Of a stretch of 50,802 nt of DNA, positions 31,249 through 39,787 are shown piece after piece (position 1 is the first letter of the stretch; every line of letters begins with the position of its first letter). A program made the position numbers and the translations under genes. This DNA comes from an uncultured Collinsella sp. (GTDB lineage Bacteria > Actinomycetota > Coriobacteriia > Coriobacteriales > Coriobacteriaceae), in assembly GCA_958415665.1 (NCBI GenBank), contig CATYZK010000013.1, positions 1 through 50,802 of the forward strand, written 5' to 3'. A model generated the notes under the pieces. The model did no database searches. It was not told the DNA's origin and saw only the letters and a list, made by a program, of their open reading frames with translations.

Positions 31249-32573
31249 GCCTGCAAACGAGGATTAAGGCTGCCGGTGCTGCGGCGGCGGCAGCGCCTGT
31301 AGATGCGGGGCGTCGCCGCGCCGTGAAACGACGCACCAAGCGCGCCGTGATGGACCGCATGGGTTACGACGAAGTGGCGCGTATCAGCGCCTATATCGAC
31401 CCGGCACTTGCCCGCTCGGAATTGCGTCCTGCGGTGGAGGCGGCGCTCAATGTTGAGGAGCCGACCGATCTCGCGACGCCCGAGCGCGAGACCATCATCG
31501 ACGAGATTTTGGATGACGTGGTGGGCTTGGGGCCGTTGCAGCCGCTCATCGAGGACGACACCGTTACCGAGATCATGATCAACGGCTGCCGCTCGGCTTT
31601 CTTTGAACGCGGCGGCGTTTTGTACCCCATCGAGCATGCGTTTGAGGATGATGAGCAGATCCGTGTGCTTATCGACCGCATTATCTCGCCACTTGGCCGC
31701 CGTATCGACGAGCGCAGCCCCATCGTCAACGCCCGCCTCAAAACGGGCTATCGCGTCAACGCGGTGATTCCGCCTGTGGCGATTGACGGACCGATTCTCA
31801 CCATCCGAAAGTTCTCGGACCGTATCTGCTCGCTGGACGAGCTCGTGGGGTTGGGATCGCTGCCGCTTTGGTATGCGCAGCTGCTGTCGTGTGCGGTGTC
31901 GCTGCGACAGGACCTGGCGGTTGCGGGAGGCACGGGATCTGGTAAGACCACCCTGCTCAACGCGTTGTCATGTGAGATTTCCATCGGCGAGCGCATCGTG
32001 ACGATCGAGGACTCTGCCGAGCTCAAGTTTGCGCATCATCCGCACGTGGTGCGCCTAGAGGCGCGCGAGGCTTCAATTGAGGGCGAGGGCGCGGTGACGA
32101 TCCGCGACCTGGTAACTAATGCCCTACGCATGCGCCCCGACCGCATCGTGGTGGGCGAGGTGCGCGGTGCCGAGTGCTGCGACATGTTGCAGGCCATGAA
32201 CACGGGCCACGACGGGTCGCTCACCACACTTCATGCGGGTTCAGAACAGGAGACCGTGGTGCGTCTGACGTTGCTTGCACGTTATGGCATCGATCTGCCG
32301 AGCGAGCTCATCGAGGAGCAGATTGCCATGGCGCTCGACGGCATCGTGATGTCCGAGCGCCACGCCGATGGCAGGCGTTTCGTCTCCTCGTATTCGGGGG
32401 TGCGACGCGCCGCATCGGGTGGCGTAGAGCTCGAGCGCTATGTGACGTTCGATGCCGCCGAGCGCACCTGGACGCTTGACCGCGAGCCGCCGTTTATCGC
32501 AGAAGGCCTGCGGTCGGGGACGCTCACACAAGAGGAGGTGGACGAATGGAGATCACTGTGCCCCTCGTCGTAG
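31245..32573 (+). CDS. cpaF: Tad pilus secretion ATPase CpaF (TadA)
   Basis: A 442-residue hexameric type II/IV secretion ATPase that drives pilus extension and possibly retraction. An N-terminal all-alpha region is followed by the N-domain (GLGPLQPLIEDDTVTEIMIN, about 86-105). The P-loop AGGTGSGKTTLLNAL lies near 227-241, the Asp box VTIEDSAELKF follows, then the Walker B region RPDRIVVGEVRGAE and the His box TGHDGSLTTLHAG. All motifs are intact. Its ATG overlaps the cpaE stop (ATGA), implying coupled translation, and its end overlaps the next gene by 28 bases. Confidence 0.95.
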   Translation: MSLQTRIKAAGAAAAAAPVDAGRRRAVKRRTKRAVMDRMGYDEVARISAYIDPALARSELRPAVEAALNVEEPTDLATPERETIIDEILDDVVGLGPLQPLIEDDTVTEIMINGCRSAFFERGGVLYPIEHAFEDDEQIRVLIDRIISPLGRRIDERSPIVNARLKTGYRVNAVIPPVAIDGPILTIRKFSDRICSLDELVGLGSLPLWYAQLLSCAVSLRQDLAVAGGTGSGKTTLLNALSCEISIGERIVTIEDSAELKFAHHPHVVRLEAREASIEGEGAVTIRDLVTNALRMRPDRIVVGEVRGAECCDMLQAMNTGHDGSLTTLHAGSEQETVVRLTLLARYGIDLPSELIEEQIAMALDGIVMSERHADGRRFVSSYSGVRRAASGGVELERYVTFDAAERTWTLDREPPFIAEGLRSGTLTQEEVDEWRSLCPSS

Positions 32574-33472
32574 GGGGCTTGGCAGGGCTTTCTGTCGCGA
32601 CGGCGTGCGGGGCGGAACCTCGTGTGCCGCAGGTACCGCCGGCGGAGCTGGCACGTCAGGCGCTCGAGACGGTGGCAGAGAAGCTGCCGCGTGAGCTGGT
32701 GGAAAACGATCTGCTGAAAAAGATCGCCCGTTCGTGGGCATCGCTGGCTCCGGCGCATCGCCTTGGCCTCGTGATCGAAGATGCTTCGGGACGTTTGGCG
32801 TTTCTGCTGCTATCGAGCGGTGTCTGCTGCGTTTTACTAACGATGGTGTCGTTATCGCCCCTCGGATTTGCCTTGGGATTTGTTGCTCCGTTTGCCGTTG
32901 GCGCCGCTCGGGATGGCTTTGAGAGCCGGCGCGAGCAACACGATGCAGAAGAGGCAATGCCCGAGGCGTTTACCGCACTTTCCATGTCGCTTGCCTCGGG
33001 ACATTCGCTGGCCCAGGGCATGCGCTTTGTGGGCGCTCATGCGCAAGAGCCAGTGCATACCGAGTTTTTGCGGGTGGCGGCGGCGATCGATTGCGGCATC
33101 TCGGCGACCGACGCGCTCGATGACTTGCTCGTGCGTATCGACGCCCCCGGTCTTTCGCTTGTGACCTTGGCGCTTAAGGTGTCTCAGCGCACCGGCGCTC
33201 CGCTTGCCGACTTACTGTCCGAGGCGTCGAGCATGGTGGGGGAGCGCATTGAGCTCAAGCGCCGCCTGGATGTTAAGACGTCGCAGGCTCGCATGTCTGC
33301 GCATATGGTCGCGGCGATGCCGGCGGGCATGTGCGCGGTGTTGGCGCTGCTTTCGGCAGATTTTCGTCGCGGTCTTGCGACGCCTGCCGGCGCGGGCGCT
33401 GTGGTGCTGGGTCTTGCCCTCAACGCCGTTGCCCTGGTGGTTATCCGGCGCATTATGCGGGTGGAGCTATGA
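32546..33472 (+). CDS. tadB: Tad pilus inner-membrane platform protein TadB-like
   Basis: A 308-residue protein with a T2SF (GspF) domain. Two helices lie near residues 85-120, the T2SF core at about 135-265 (EAMPEAFTALSMSLASGHSL ... LSLVTLALKVSQRTGAPLADLL), and two C-terminal helices end at the stop. It pairs with TadC to form the rotor that couples CpaF to pilin assembly. The ATG lies 28 bases inside cpaF with GAGGTGG upstream. Confidence 0.9.
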   Translation: MEITVPLVVGGLAGLSVATACGAEPRVPQVPPAELARQALETVAEKLPRELVENDLLKKIARSWASLAPAHRLGLVIEDASGRLAFLLLSSGVCCVLLTMVSLSPLGFALGFVAPFAVGAARDGFESRREQHDAEEAMPEAFTALSMSLASGHSLAQGMRFVGAHAQEPVHTEFLRVAAAIDCGISATDALDDLLVRIDAPGLSLVTLALKVSQRTGAPLADLLSEASSMVGERIELKRRLDVKTSQARMSAHMVAAMPAGMCAVLALLSADFRRGLATPAGAGAVVLGLALNAVALVVIRRIMRVEL

Positions 33473-34110
33473 GCGCCCCGGTTGCAGTTGCGGCTTGCCT
33501 GTGCGCCCTGAGTGTATTTGTCGCGACGGGTTTGGATCGGGCGGATGCACGCAAGATCGCAGGGGCCTGCAAGCGCGAGGCGGTGCTGGTCGCTGCCGCG
33601 GGTCGCTCGGTGGTCGATGCTCTGACCGCGCGAGTGAAGGGCGCGGTTGGAGCGGGCGGCCCGGCGCGAGTGTCGCTCGGCGAAGTGTCCGAGATGATCG
33701 ATGTTGTGCGCTTGGGTCTTTCGGCCGGTCTTTCGTTTGATGCGGCGCTTGAGATTTTCTGCGCCAACCGCCGGTCAGTGCTGGCTCTTCGCCTTGAGCG
33801 CGCCTGCATGGCGTGGCAGGTGGGCGTGGGCACGCGTGAGGACGAGTTGTTGGCCGCCGCGCGCGACCTGGACGTGCGAGCGCTCGAGACCTTTGCCATC
33901 ACGGTGGGGCAGGCGCTCGCCCTGGGTGCCCCACTTGCCGAGACGCTGGCCGCTCAAAGTCGCGAGATCCGTGCGGCTCATCGCGCCGCGGTCGAGCGCG
34001 AGATCGAGCGTGCACCCGTCAAGCTGCTGATTCCCACCGGCACGCTCATCTTGCCGGCGTTGCTTCTGTCCATATTGGGCCCGCTGCTGGGAGCAGGCGG
34101 GATGATGTAG
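33469..34110 (+). CDS. tadC: Tad pilus inner-membrane platform protein TadC-like
   Basis: A 213-residue T2SF protein, shorter than typical TadC (about 280-300) because the N-terminal helices are reduced to one (VAACLCALSVFVATG). The core includes VSEMIDVVRLGLSAGLSFDAALEIFC and the C-terminal helix LIPTGTLILPALLLSILGPLL. It starts at ATG 33469 overlapping the TadB stop (ATGA). It forms the membrane platform with TadB. Confidence 0.85.
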   Translation: MSAPVAVAACLCALSVFVATGLDRADARKIAGACKREAVLVAAAGRSVVDALTARVKGAVGAGGPARVSLGEVSEMIDVVRLGLSAGLSFDAALEIFCANRRSVLALRLERACMAWQVGVGTREDELLAAARDLDVRALETFAITVGQALALGAPLAETLAAQSREIRAAHRAAVEREIERAPVKLLIPTGTLILPALLLSILGPLLGAGGMM

Positions 34111-34120
34111 GGAGGAATAC

Positions 34121-34354
34121 ATGAACACGATGACTGACGCTGCTGGCAAGGTCCAGGGCTGGGCGTTTTGCCGGGCGGCACATGTTCGTCAGCGCGCCAA
34201 GGAACTATTGCAGGAGGAGAGTGCACAGGGTACCACCGAGTATGCCATCTTGGTCGGCGTGCTCGTGGTGATCGCGATTATCGCCATCGTCGCATTTAAG
34301 GGCAAGGTCCAAGATCTATGGAATGCTATCAGCGAGGGCATCAACAGCCTGTAG
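34121..34354 (+). CDS. flp: Flp-type class III pilin precursor
   Basis: A 77-residue prepilin. A positively charged leader of about 37 residues ends at Gly37. The processing site is G-TTEYAILVGVLVV, with Glu and Tyr at +3/+4, as in Flp/Fap pilins. One long hydrophobic helix forms the pilus core, and the mature part is only about 40 residues. GGGAGG lies upstream of the ATG. Gly37 is where a TadV/CpaA-type peptidase would cut; that enzyme is not encoded in the window. It sits immediately after the platform genes. Confidence 0.95.
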   Translation: MNTMTDAAGKVQGWAFCRAAHVRQRAKELLQEESAQGTTEYAILVGVLVVIAIIAIVAFKGKVQDLWNAISEGINSL

Positions 34355-34881
34355 AGGGCGAGCGCCCCATCGGGGTGCTGCTGGTGTTTGCTTGCCTGAC
34401 CGTGGCGATAGCGGCGGTGCTTTGGGGGCTTAACGCCGCGCGGCAGCAGCGTCCTGGGACCGCCTCCGATTTGGGCTCAGATTCGGCGGTGGCGTCTCAA
34501 AAAGATGAGATGCGAGATGCGGACGATTCGGATGTCGCTGTCACGGCGCAAACCTTTCTGCGGACGCTCGACAAGCGGTCTGGCACTGCGACGGATTCGC
34601 CTGAGGGCAACGCGATTGCGGTCCGGCTTGCATGGTCCGAGGACCGACCGATGACCGAAGCGGCGGCGGATATGCTGCGTGCCTATCGCGAGGTACCCAC
34701 GGCGCAACTTGCTCTGAGCGGCTATCTCGACATCAAGGGAAACGTGTGGGGCGCCATCGTGCGCGACGAACGCGGCTGGGTCGATATGGTGACAATTGCC
34801 GCGGATGCTGGCGATGCTTCGTGTCGTCTGCGCGCCGTGCGCCTGAGCCCGCAGGCAACGGACTCAAAGGAGGGATCGTGA
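34318..34881 (+). CDS. Tad-locus membrane protein of unknown function
   Basis: A protein of 187 residues if read from ATG 34318, which overlaps the last 12 codons of flp; no clear ribosome site precedes it and GTG 34375 is an alternative. One membrane helix (GVLLVFACLTVAIAAVLWGL, about 19-38) is followed by a hydrophilic, probably extracytoplasmic domain of about 145 residues. I do not recognise a family. Being between the pilin and a second pilin-like gene, it is probably a pilus assembly or regulation factor specific to this lineage. Confidence 0.65.
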   Translation: MECYQRGHQQPVEGERPIGVLLVFACLTVAIAAVLWGLNAARQQRPGTASDLGSDSAVASQKDEMRDADDSDVAVTAQTFLRTLDKRSGTATDSPEGNAIAVRLAWSEDRPMTEAAADMLRAYREVPTAQLALSGYLDIKGNVWGAIVRDERGWVDMVTIAADAGDASCRLRAVRLSPQATDSKEGS

Positions 34882-34882
34882 A

Positions 34883-35101
34883 ATGTATGATGTCCTGCGT
34901 GAGGAATCTGCCCAGGCGACGGTCGAATACGCCATCGTCACGGTGGCGCTGTTATCGATCGTGCTGGCGATCGCGGGACTTTGGCGTGCCGGCACCGATG
35001 GGCGCTTGGCGGCGCTGGTTGAGCGGGCGGCATCCCATGGCGTTGCCTCGACGTCGGTTATCGACGCCGCTGCGGCCGCTAAGGACATCGCGTTGTATTG
35101 A
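34883..35101 (+). CDS. Second Flp/pseudopilin-like protein
   Basis: A 72-residue protein. A 12-residue leader is followed by SAQATVEYAIVTVALLSIV, a prepilin-like site with Glu/Tyr at the same spacing as in Flp, then a helix and an Ala-rich tail (AALVERAASHGVASTSV). Alanine replaces the glycine at -1. GGAGG lies ten bases before ATG 34883. It may be a minor pilin or initiating pseudopilin. It overlaps the next gene. Confidence 0.75.
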   Translation: MYDVLREESAQATVEYAIVTVALLSIVLAIAGLWRAGTDGRLAALVERAASHGVASTSVIDAAAAAKDIALY

Positions 35102-35573
35102 TGCCGCGCGCGAGGACCGGGCGCAGTCTACGGTCGAGGCCGCTTTTTTGCTGCCGACGTTTCTGACACTCATCCTTCTCGCGCTGCAACCGGTGTGCCT
35201 GCTCTATACGCGCGCGGTCATGGAGTCTGCCGCCGCCGAGACCGCGCGGCTCATGACCACGACGACGGCGGAGGACGACGATCTTAAGGAGTTCACCCGC
35301 CGCCGACTTGCCGCAGTGCCCAACGTTTCGATCTTTCATGCCGGCGGGCCGTTGTCGTGGGATATCGAGCTTGGCCGGGCCGGTGCGGGTGGCGTCTCGT
35401 CCGTGTCCGTTTCCGGCGAGGTCAAGCCGTTGCCTGTGATCGGTGCGTTTGCGCAGGCTATGGGTGGTACCGCCGAGGGCGGCTACGTTGAGCTCAAGGT
35501 CGATGTCTCGTATCAATCGCGTCCCGAATGGCTGGAGGGAGATTATGATTCGTGGATTGCTACATGGGATTAA
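35037..35573 (+). CDS. TadE-like pseudopilin
   Basis: A protein of about 178 residues. The identifying segment is REDRAQSTVEAAFLLPTFLT near 29-48, a TadE-type processing/transmembrane motif, followed by an extracytoplasmic domain (about 100 residues, ending WLEGDYDSWIATWD). The start is uncertain. ATG 35037 overlaps the previous gene by 65 bases and has a poor ribosome site. ATT 35097, with AAGGA 12 bases upstream, would begin just before the motif. It overlaps the next gene by 29 bases. Confidence 0.75.
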   Translation: MALPRRRLSTPLRPLRTSRCIDAAREDRAQSTVEAAFLLPTFLTLILLALQPVCLLYTRAVMESAAAETARLMTTTTAEDDDLKEFTRRRLAAVPNVSIFHAGGPLSWDIELGRAGAGGVSSVSVSGEVKPLPVIGAFAQAMGGTAEGGYVELKVDVSYQSRPEWLEGDYDSWIATWD

Positions 35574-37698
35574 GCGTTTCTGGTCTAGACGCGTTTTGAC
35601 GCGCCGTCCGAGCTGCCATCGCAAGCGAGGCGGCTTTATGGGTCGAGCCGGTGTCGATCTGTTTATCGAAGACGGCGCCTATACCACGCTTTCTTCTGCC
35701 GTGGTCATCCTAGTGGTGCTCACATTGTTGTTTTCGTCGACCGCGGCGATATGGAGCATGTCGCGTGCCGGGGATACCCAGGTGGCGGCTGATAGCGGCG
35801 CGCTGGCGGGTGCCAACGTAGTGTCGTCCTATCACACGGCTGCCACGGTGGTTGATGCGAGCATTTTGAGTCTGGGGCTGGCGGGGTTTGCCACGATCGG
35901 GACGGGCCTGGTCGCCATCCTCATCCCGGGTGCCGAGCCGGTTGCCGGCAATATGGTCGACACCGGGATTGAGATCATTAAAACGCGCAACAAGTTTGCC
36001 AAAAGCGCATCGGAAGGCTTACAGAAAATCGAGACGGCTCTGCCGTATCTGATCGCCGCGCGTGCCACGCAGGCGGTGTCGGCGCAGGATACCGATAGTG
36101 TGGCCTATACCGGTACGGCGCTTGCCGTGCCCAGGACATCCGAGTCTGACTTCGCTGCGCTCGAGGGGTCCGAGATCTCGACCGATGCCATTAAAGACAC
36201 ATCAGATGATTTAGAGTGTGCGGCCGAGGAGCTGCGGAAGGCTTCTGAGGACACGGCGAAGGCTAAAGAGCGTGCTTGGCTGGCGGATTGTGGTGGGTCT
36301 GACAAGGGCTCGGTCGGCAGCTGTTCTTGCATGTGGGAGCGTGCGAAAAGCCTAACGGATCTCTTCGGTGTTCAAAATCCGCATTACTCATCGAGCGTTA
36401 CGTGGGAGCCCCAAGTTGCCCTTGATCGCGCGAAGGACTACTACCATTGGCGTCTGACAAATGAGAAGCCCCACGGCTCGAGTGTCGAGATGAAGGCAGA
36501 GTCTGCGGCGCGTAAGGCGTTTTATACCTATGCGAGCGCGGAGGTCGATCGGGCACATATAACCGAGAACGGAGACAGGGTCTCCTCCTATATTCCGCTG
36601 CTGCCGCGCAACTCTGATGAGGTTCGGGCGACGGAACTCTATACCGATGCGGTGTGGCCGACGAGCGTGAACGATGACAAGGCGTATCTGCATTACGGGA
36701 CGACCTGCCCTAACTATAAGAAAGGGACGCCGAGCGGATTTGCTTCGGTTGCCGATTACGATGGACAGGATAAATGCAGCAAATGCCATTTTGGCGTTTT
36801 GTCGCTTGGTGCTGTTGCGGCGCCTTCAACCTCTATCGAAAACGGCTTCGAATATCACTTCGACGAGTTCAAAAAGGCCTTGGAGGAATACGTCAAATGT
36901 CGGAACAAAGAGCTTGAGCTCATGCGTCAGACCGAGGATGAGGCCGACCGTGCGGGCAATGCGTTTGACCAGGCCATTAAAGCGCTTTCGGGCGAGCGTC
37001 CGCGTATTGCTCCGCCCGGTCGCAACGGCGTGGTTGCCTTTGCGGTTTCGGGTGCCATCTCGAGCCCCGATGAGCTCAACTCTTCGTTTAACACGGCAGT
37101 CAGGCTTGGCGATCGCGGTGCCATCTCTGCCGCGGTGCTGGCGCCCGATGAGGCGACGGCGCAAAACAACGTGCTTTCGCGATTTTTCTCGACATTGAAG
37201 GAGCGCTCGGGTGGCGTTGCCGGCGTACTCGATGGCGTCATGGATGTCTGGGGACGGCTGCTTGTGGGATACGGAGACATCCAAGGTTCGGCCGACGAAC
37301 TTATGGACGAGATGATTAAAGGCCTAGGAGGGGGCAGCGACGCGTTGGGCTCCATTGCCTCGTGGCTCGGTGATACCGTTTCGGCGTCCGTGGCGGCGCT
37401 GGGTTTGGAACCGTGCGACTTGCGCCTGCGAAAGCCGGTGCTGACCGATTCCGCCAACGTCATTAAGAGCCCGGGGTCTGACATTGCCGGTCTCTCTCAA
37501 GCGCAAGACAAACTGCGAAGTATTCCGTTGGGCGTGACCGATCCCAAGGCGCTTTGCGAGGCGTTGGAATATCAAGTCGAACGCACCATCAGCGGTACGG
37601 TGTTCACGCTTGCGGAGATTCCTCTGCCCGGCGGCGGCTCCATCCCGCTCACCGTCGATGTCGCCACGCTGGTTGGCGCTCTGGGCGGTGGGTCGTAA
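35545..37698 (+). CDS. TadG-like pilus/surface protein
   Basis: A 717-residue protein starting at ATG 35545 with GGAGG seven bases upstream. Near residues 47-110 it has one helix (SSAVVILVVLTLLFSSTAAIW) and QVAADSGALAGANVV, the TadG/TadE-like 'AAD..ALAGA' pattern. A large domain without clear repeats follows, with several cysteines (CGGSDKGSVGSCSCMW; CSKCHFG) and Pro/Gly loops. It may be the tip or anchor of the pilus. Sequence from about 36200 to 36900 is less GC-rich at third positions than its neighbours, suggesting a fast-evolving or transferred surface region. Confidence 0.75.
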   Translation: MIRGLLHGIKRFWSRRVLTRRPSCHRKRGGFMGRAGVDLFIEDGAYTTLSSAVVILVVLTLLFSSTAAIWSMSRAGDTQVAADSGALAGANVVSSYHTAATVVDASILSLGLAGFATIGTGLVAILIPGAEPVAGNMVDTGIEIIKTRNKFAKSASEGLQKIETALPYLIAARATQAVSAQDTDSVAYTGTALAVPRTSESDFAALEGSEISTDAIKDTSDDLECAAEELRKASEDTAKAKERAWLADCGGSDKGSVGSCSCMWERAKSLTDLFGVQNPHYSSSVTWEPQVALDRAKDYYHWRLTNEKPHGSSVEMKAESAARKAFYTYASAEVDRAHITENGDRVSSYIPLLPRNSDEVRATELYTDAVWPTSVNDDKAYLHYGTTCPNYKKGTPSGFASVADYDGQDKCSKCHFGVLSLGAVAAPSTSIENGFEYHFDEFKKALEEYVKCRNKELELMRQTEDEADRAGNAFDQAIKALSGERPRIAPPGRNGVVAFAVSGAISSPDELNSSFNTAVRLGDRGAISAAVLAPDEATAQNNVLSRFFSTLKERSGGVAGVLDGVMDVWGRLLVGYGDIQGSADELMDEMIKGLGGGSDALGSIASWLGDTVSASVAALGLEPCDLRLRKPVLTDSANVIKSPGSDIAGLSQAQDKLRSIPLGVTDPKALCEALEYQVERTISGTVFTLAEIPLPGGGSIPLTVDVATLVGALGGGS

Positions 37699-38174
37699 TG
37701 AGTATCCGCGTGCGTCTGCGCGAGGAGCGCGCCCAAGCGACGGTGGAGATGGCAGTGGTTACGCCCGTTTTGCTGGTGCTGGCACTCATCGTGTACAACG
37801 TCATGATCTTTGCCAGCGCTGTCGCGCGCTTCGACCGCGTGGTGCCCGACATCGTGTTGGCACACGCCGTGGCGTCGGAGGGGGAGGGCGACGAAAGCTC
37901 TGTCGATGCCTCGGCGACGGTCCAGACTCAAATTCTGAATGCCATGGAAGGCTATGACTTGCAGATCGAAGTGTCGAGCGAGCAAGGCGCGGAGGCATCG
38001 GATGGTGGTCTGCTCTCCCTATCCGGTACGTTTAGGACCTACACCTGTACCATGCACTATGAGCCGTGGCCGACTTCTCTCAGCATCGCTGGCGTTCCGC
38101 TGGGGGCGCCGACAACGTTGTCGCACGAGCGCGCGGTGACGGTCGATCCATGGCGTCCGGGGGTGGTCATGTGA
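37698..38174 (+). CDS. TadE-like pseudopilin 2
   Basis: A 158-residue protein with the TadE-type signature ERAQATVEMAVVTPVLLVLAL near 9-29, one helix and an extracytoplasmic tail. It begins at ATG 37698 sharing a base with the previous stop (TAATG). The paralogues at 34883 and 35037 share the QA/S-TVE core, implying local duplication of pseudopilins. Confidence 0.8.
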   Translation: MSIRVRLREERAQATVEMAVVTPVLLVLALIVYNVMIFASAVARFDRVVPDIVLAHAVASEGEGDESSVDASATVQTQILNAMEGYDLQIEVSSEQGAEASDGGLLSLSGTFRTYTCTMHYEPWPTSLSIAGVPLGAPTTLSHERAVTVDPWRPGVVM

Positions 38175-38530
38175 CCGCGGTCTCGTCCTACATCGCCTAC
38201 GCGCGGGCACTCAACAGGCTGGGTTGGACGCCGGCCGAGTTTGCGGTGGCGGAGGCGTTTGTCGTGCGCCTGCGCGGCATGCTGGGACGGCGTCCGGTTG
38301 CCGCCAACGGCTTGCCGCTCGTCATGGCGTTTCCACGCTGCTCTTCGGTCCATACGTGTTTTATGGCCTATCCCATCGACATCGCCTTCATCGATCGCGA
38401 CGGTAATATCCTCGCGCGCTACGAAAACGTATGTCCCTGGCGTATGTGCTCCTGCCCCGGCGCCTGGGCCGCACTAGAGCGCCCTTCAATCATTATTTCG
38501 ACCCCTGCTCTCCAACGCGTGCCGGCTTAA
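38171..38530 (+). CDS. DUF192 family protein
   Basis: A protein of about 119 residues. The centre, FPRCSSVHTCFMAYPIDIAF, followed by DRDGNILARYENVCPW, matches DUF192, a small beta-barrel domain often encoded at the ends of Tad loci. Its role is not known. GTG 38171 overlaps the previous stop (ATGTGA); a longer in-frame ATG at 38150 is possible. It is the last gene of the Tad operon; no clear terminator follows. Confidence 0.8.
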   Translation: MTAVSSYIAYARALNRLGWTPAEFAVAEAFVVRLRGMLGRRPVAANGLPLVMAFPRCSSVHTCFMAYPIDIAFIDRDGNILARYENVCPWRMCSCPGAWAALERPSIIISTPALQRVPA

Positions 38531-38548
38531 GAATTGGCGACAGCGGAC

Positions 38549-38563
38549 TTTCGTCATACGAAA
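38549..38563 (+). promoter_or_regulatory. Candidate operator of the toxin-antitoxin pair
   Basis: TTTCGT-CAT-ACGAAA, a perfect 6-bp inverted repeat, lies 26 bases before the toxin ATG. Ribbon-helix-helix antitoxins often bind such a site. No experimental or comparative support here. Confidence 0.3.
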
Positions 38564-38588
38564 TTGGGTAAGATGGAGGAGAAGATGC

Positions 38589-38855
38589 ATGGATGTTGAG
38601 ATCCATCCCAACGCTAAAAAGCACCTGACGGAAAAGCAGGTGCTTAGCGCTTGGCTTGCGGTTACTGAGTGCATTCGTCGCGAGTCGAAGGACGAGCCGC
38701 CGAGATGGCTTGCGATTGGATGGCTCCCAGACGGACGAAGCGTGGAGCTTGTCGCGGTCGAGCTTGTCCGTGGGTGGCTTATCATTCATGCCTTGTCTCC
38801 AGTCCAGAAGAAATTTTGGCAGGAGATTGAACGGGCTCGGCAAAGGGGTCGATGA
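38589..38855 (+). CDS. Probable toxin of a toxin-antitoxin pair
   Basis: An 88-residue protein. HPNAKKHLTEKQVLSAWLAV, then LVRGWLIIHALSPVQKKFWQEI, has the look of small toxins paired with ribbon-helix-helix antitoxins (BrnT-like or RelE-superfamily-like size and His in an IIHA motif). GGAGGA precedes the ATG. The stop overlaps the start of the antitoxin gene. The target is not known. Confidence 0.55.
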   Translation: MDVEIHPNAKKHLTEKQVLSAWLAVTECIRRESKDEPPRWLAIGWLPDGRSVELVAVELVRGWLIIHALSPVQKKFWQEIERARQRGR

Positions 38856-39139
38856 TGGGCAAGACGTATACGGCCGCTAATGGTCAGGTTGTAACGGATG
38901 AATTGATTGACGCGTGGTGCGAGTCGTACGAGCGCGGAGAGTTTCCGGATGGCGAACATACCGTTGGTGGGATCGTGCATGGACGGCCCCCGCTCTCAGT
39001 TGAGGGGACGGCAACGTTGTCGGTCAAGATTCCTCTGGGAATGAAGGAGGCCATTCGTCGACGGGCGGCTGCCGAGGGGATGACGCCAAGTGAGTTTGCC
39101 CGTGCGGCTCTGAGCGAAAAACTTCTTGCTGCCGGCTGA
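38855..39139 (+). CDS. Ribbon-helix-helix antitoxin-like protein
   Basis: A 94-residue protein read from ATG 38855; ATG 38852 overlaps the toxin stop one codon earlier. The N-terminal half (DELIDAWCESYERGEFPDG) is a linker that may bind the toxin. The C-terminal half (TATLSVKIPLGMKEAIRRRA ... SEFARAALSEKLL) is a clear CopG-type ribbon-helix-helix. It probably neutralises the upstream protein and represses the pair. Confidence 0.7.
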   Translation: MGKTYTAANGQVVTDELIDAWCESYERGEFPDGEHTVGGIVHGRPPLSVEGTATLSVKIPLGMKEAIRRRAAAEGMTPSEFARAALSEKLLAAG

Positions 39140-39203
39140 TGCCTCTGACGTGCCGATTTAAAGAACCGAGGCTGTGCTCAAAAAACTTTTTTGAAATTCT
39201 CGG

Positions 39204-39231
39204 TTGACCGGAACGCGTCCTTGGTTATACT
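39204..39231 (+). promoter_or_regulatory. Promoter of tRNA-Phe
   Basis: TTGACC (39204-39209) and TATACT (39226-39231) are 16 bases apart, 33 bases before the tRNA. Confidence 0.8.
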
Positions 39232-39263
39232 AATCAAGCCTTGAAACAAGGCACACCTCAAAT

Positions 39264-39318
<55 letters not shown>

Positions 39319-39336
<18 letters not shown>

Positions 39337-39536
39337 CCTTGAATTGACTAGGACCTCTGCAAAGGGGTCCTTTTCTTTTATGCAGCCCCCACATGGAATC
39401 GAACCCCGTGAGGGCGCGGAGCTGAGTAAACGCGTAAGCGCCGCAGCGGTCCGTCCGCGCAGCGCGCGGACGCGATTCCCTTCCCCGCCACCTTGAATTG
39501 ACTAGGACCTCTGCAAAGGGGTCCTTTTCTTTTATG
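39319..39536 (+). repeat. tRNA-Phe 3'-end/terminator duplication with inverted T-arm and hairpin module
   Basis: The 64 bases at 39319-39382 (tRNA 3' end, spacer and terminator) recur without any change at 39473-39536. Between them lies, first, an inverted copy of the T-arm: GGAATCGAACCCC (39395-39407) is the exact complement of the tRNA's own T-arm at 39313-39325. A GC-rich module follows, ending in a perfect 9-bp hairpin CGTCCGCGC-AGC-GCGCGGACG (39452-39472) that touches the second copy. Confidence 0.9.
39350..39380 (+). terminator. Terminator of tRNA-Phe (first copy)
   Basis: AGGACCTC with GGGGTCCT, then TTTTCTTTT. The same hairpin recurs 154 bases later at 39504-39534. Confidence 0.85.
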
Positions 39537-39787
39537 TAGGGTTCTGCGGAAAATGCGCCCCATTATTGAGCGATAGAACGGGACGCGCTTTCCGGTGCCT
39601 GCCTCCGGCGCGCGTACGCACCTTGTCGCACCATTCCGAGCCTGTCTGCTCCCAGACATTCCTCCCACTTTCGCGTCACTTTACAGACCGTTCGGTCGCC
39701 TGTCCGCACACGCGGGTATACTCAAAACGATACTTATCCTATGCAATACGATGCGGGTTCGACCTGCATGATCCGAAGGGGGCAGTG

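Noticed and set aside
39378..39668. 96-codon minus-strand frame
   Set aside because: It covers the tRNA-Phe duplication and module, not a gene.
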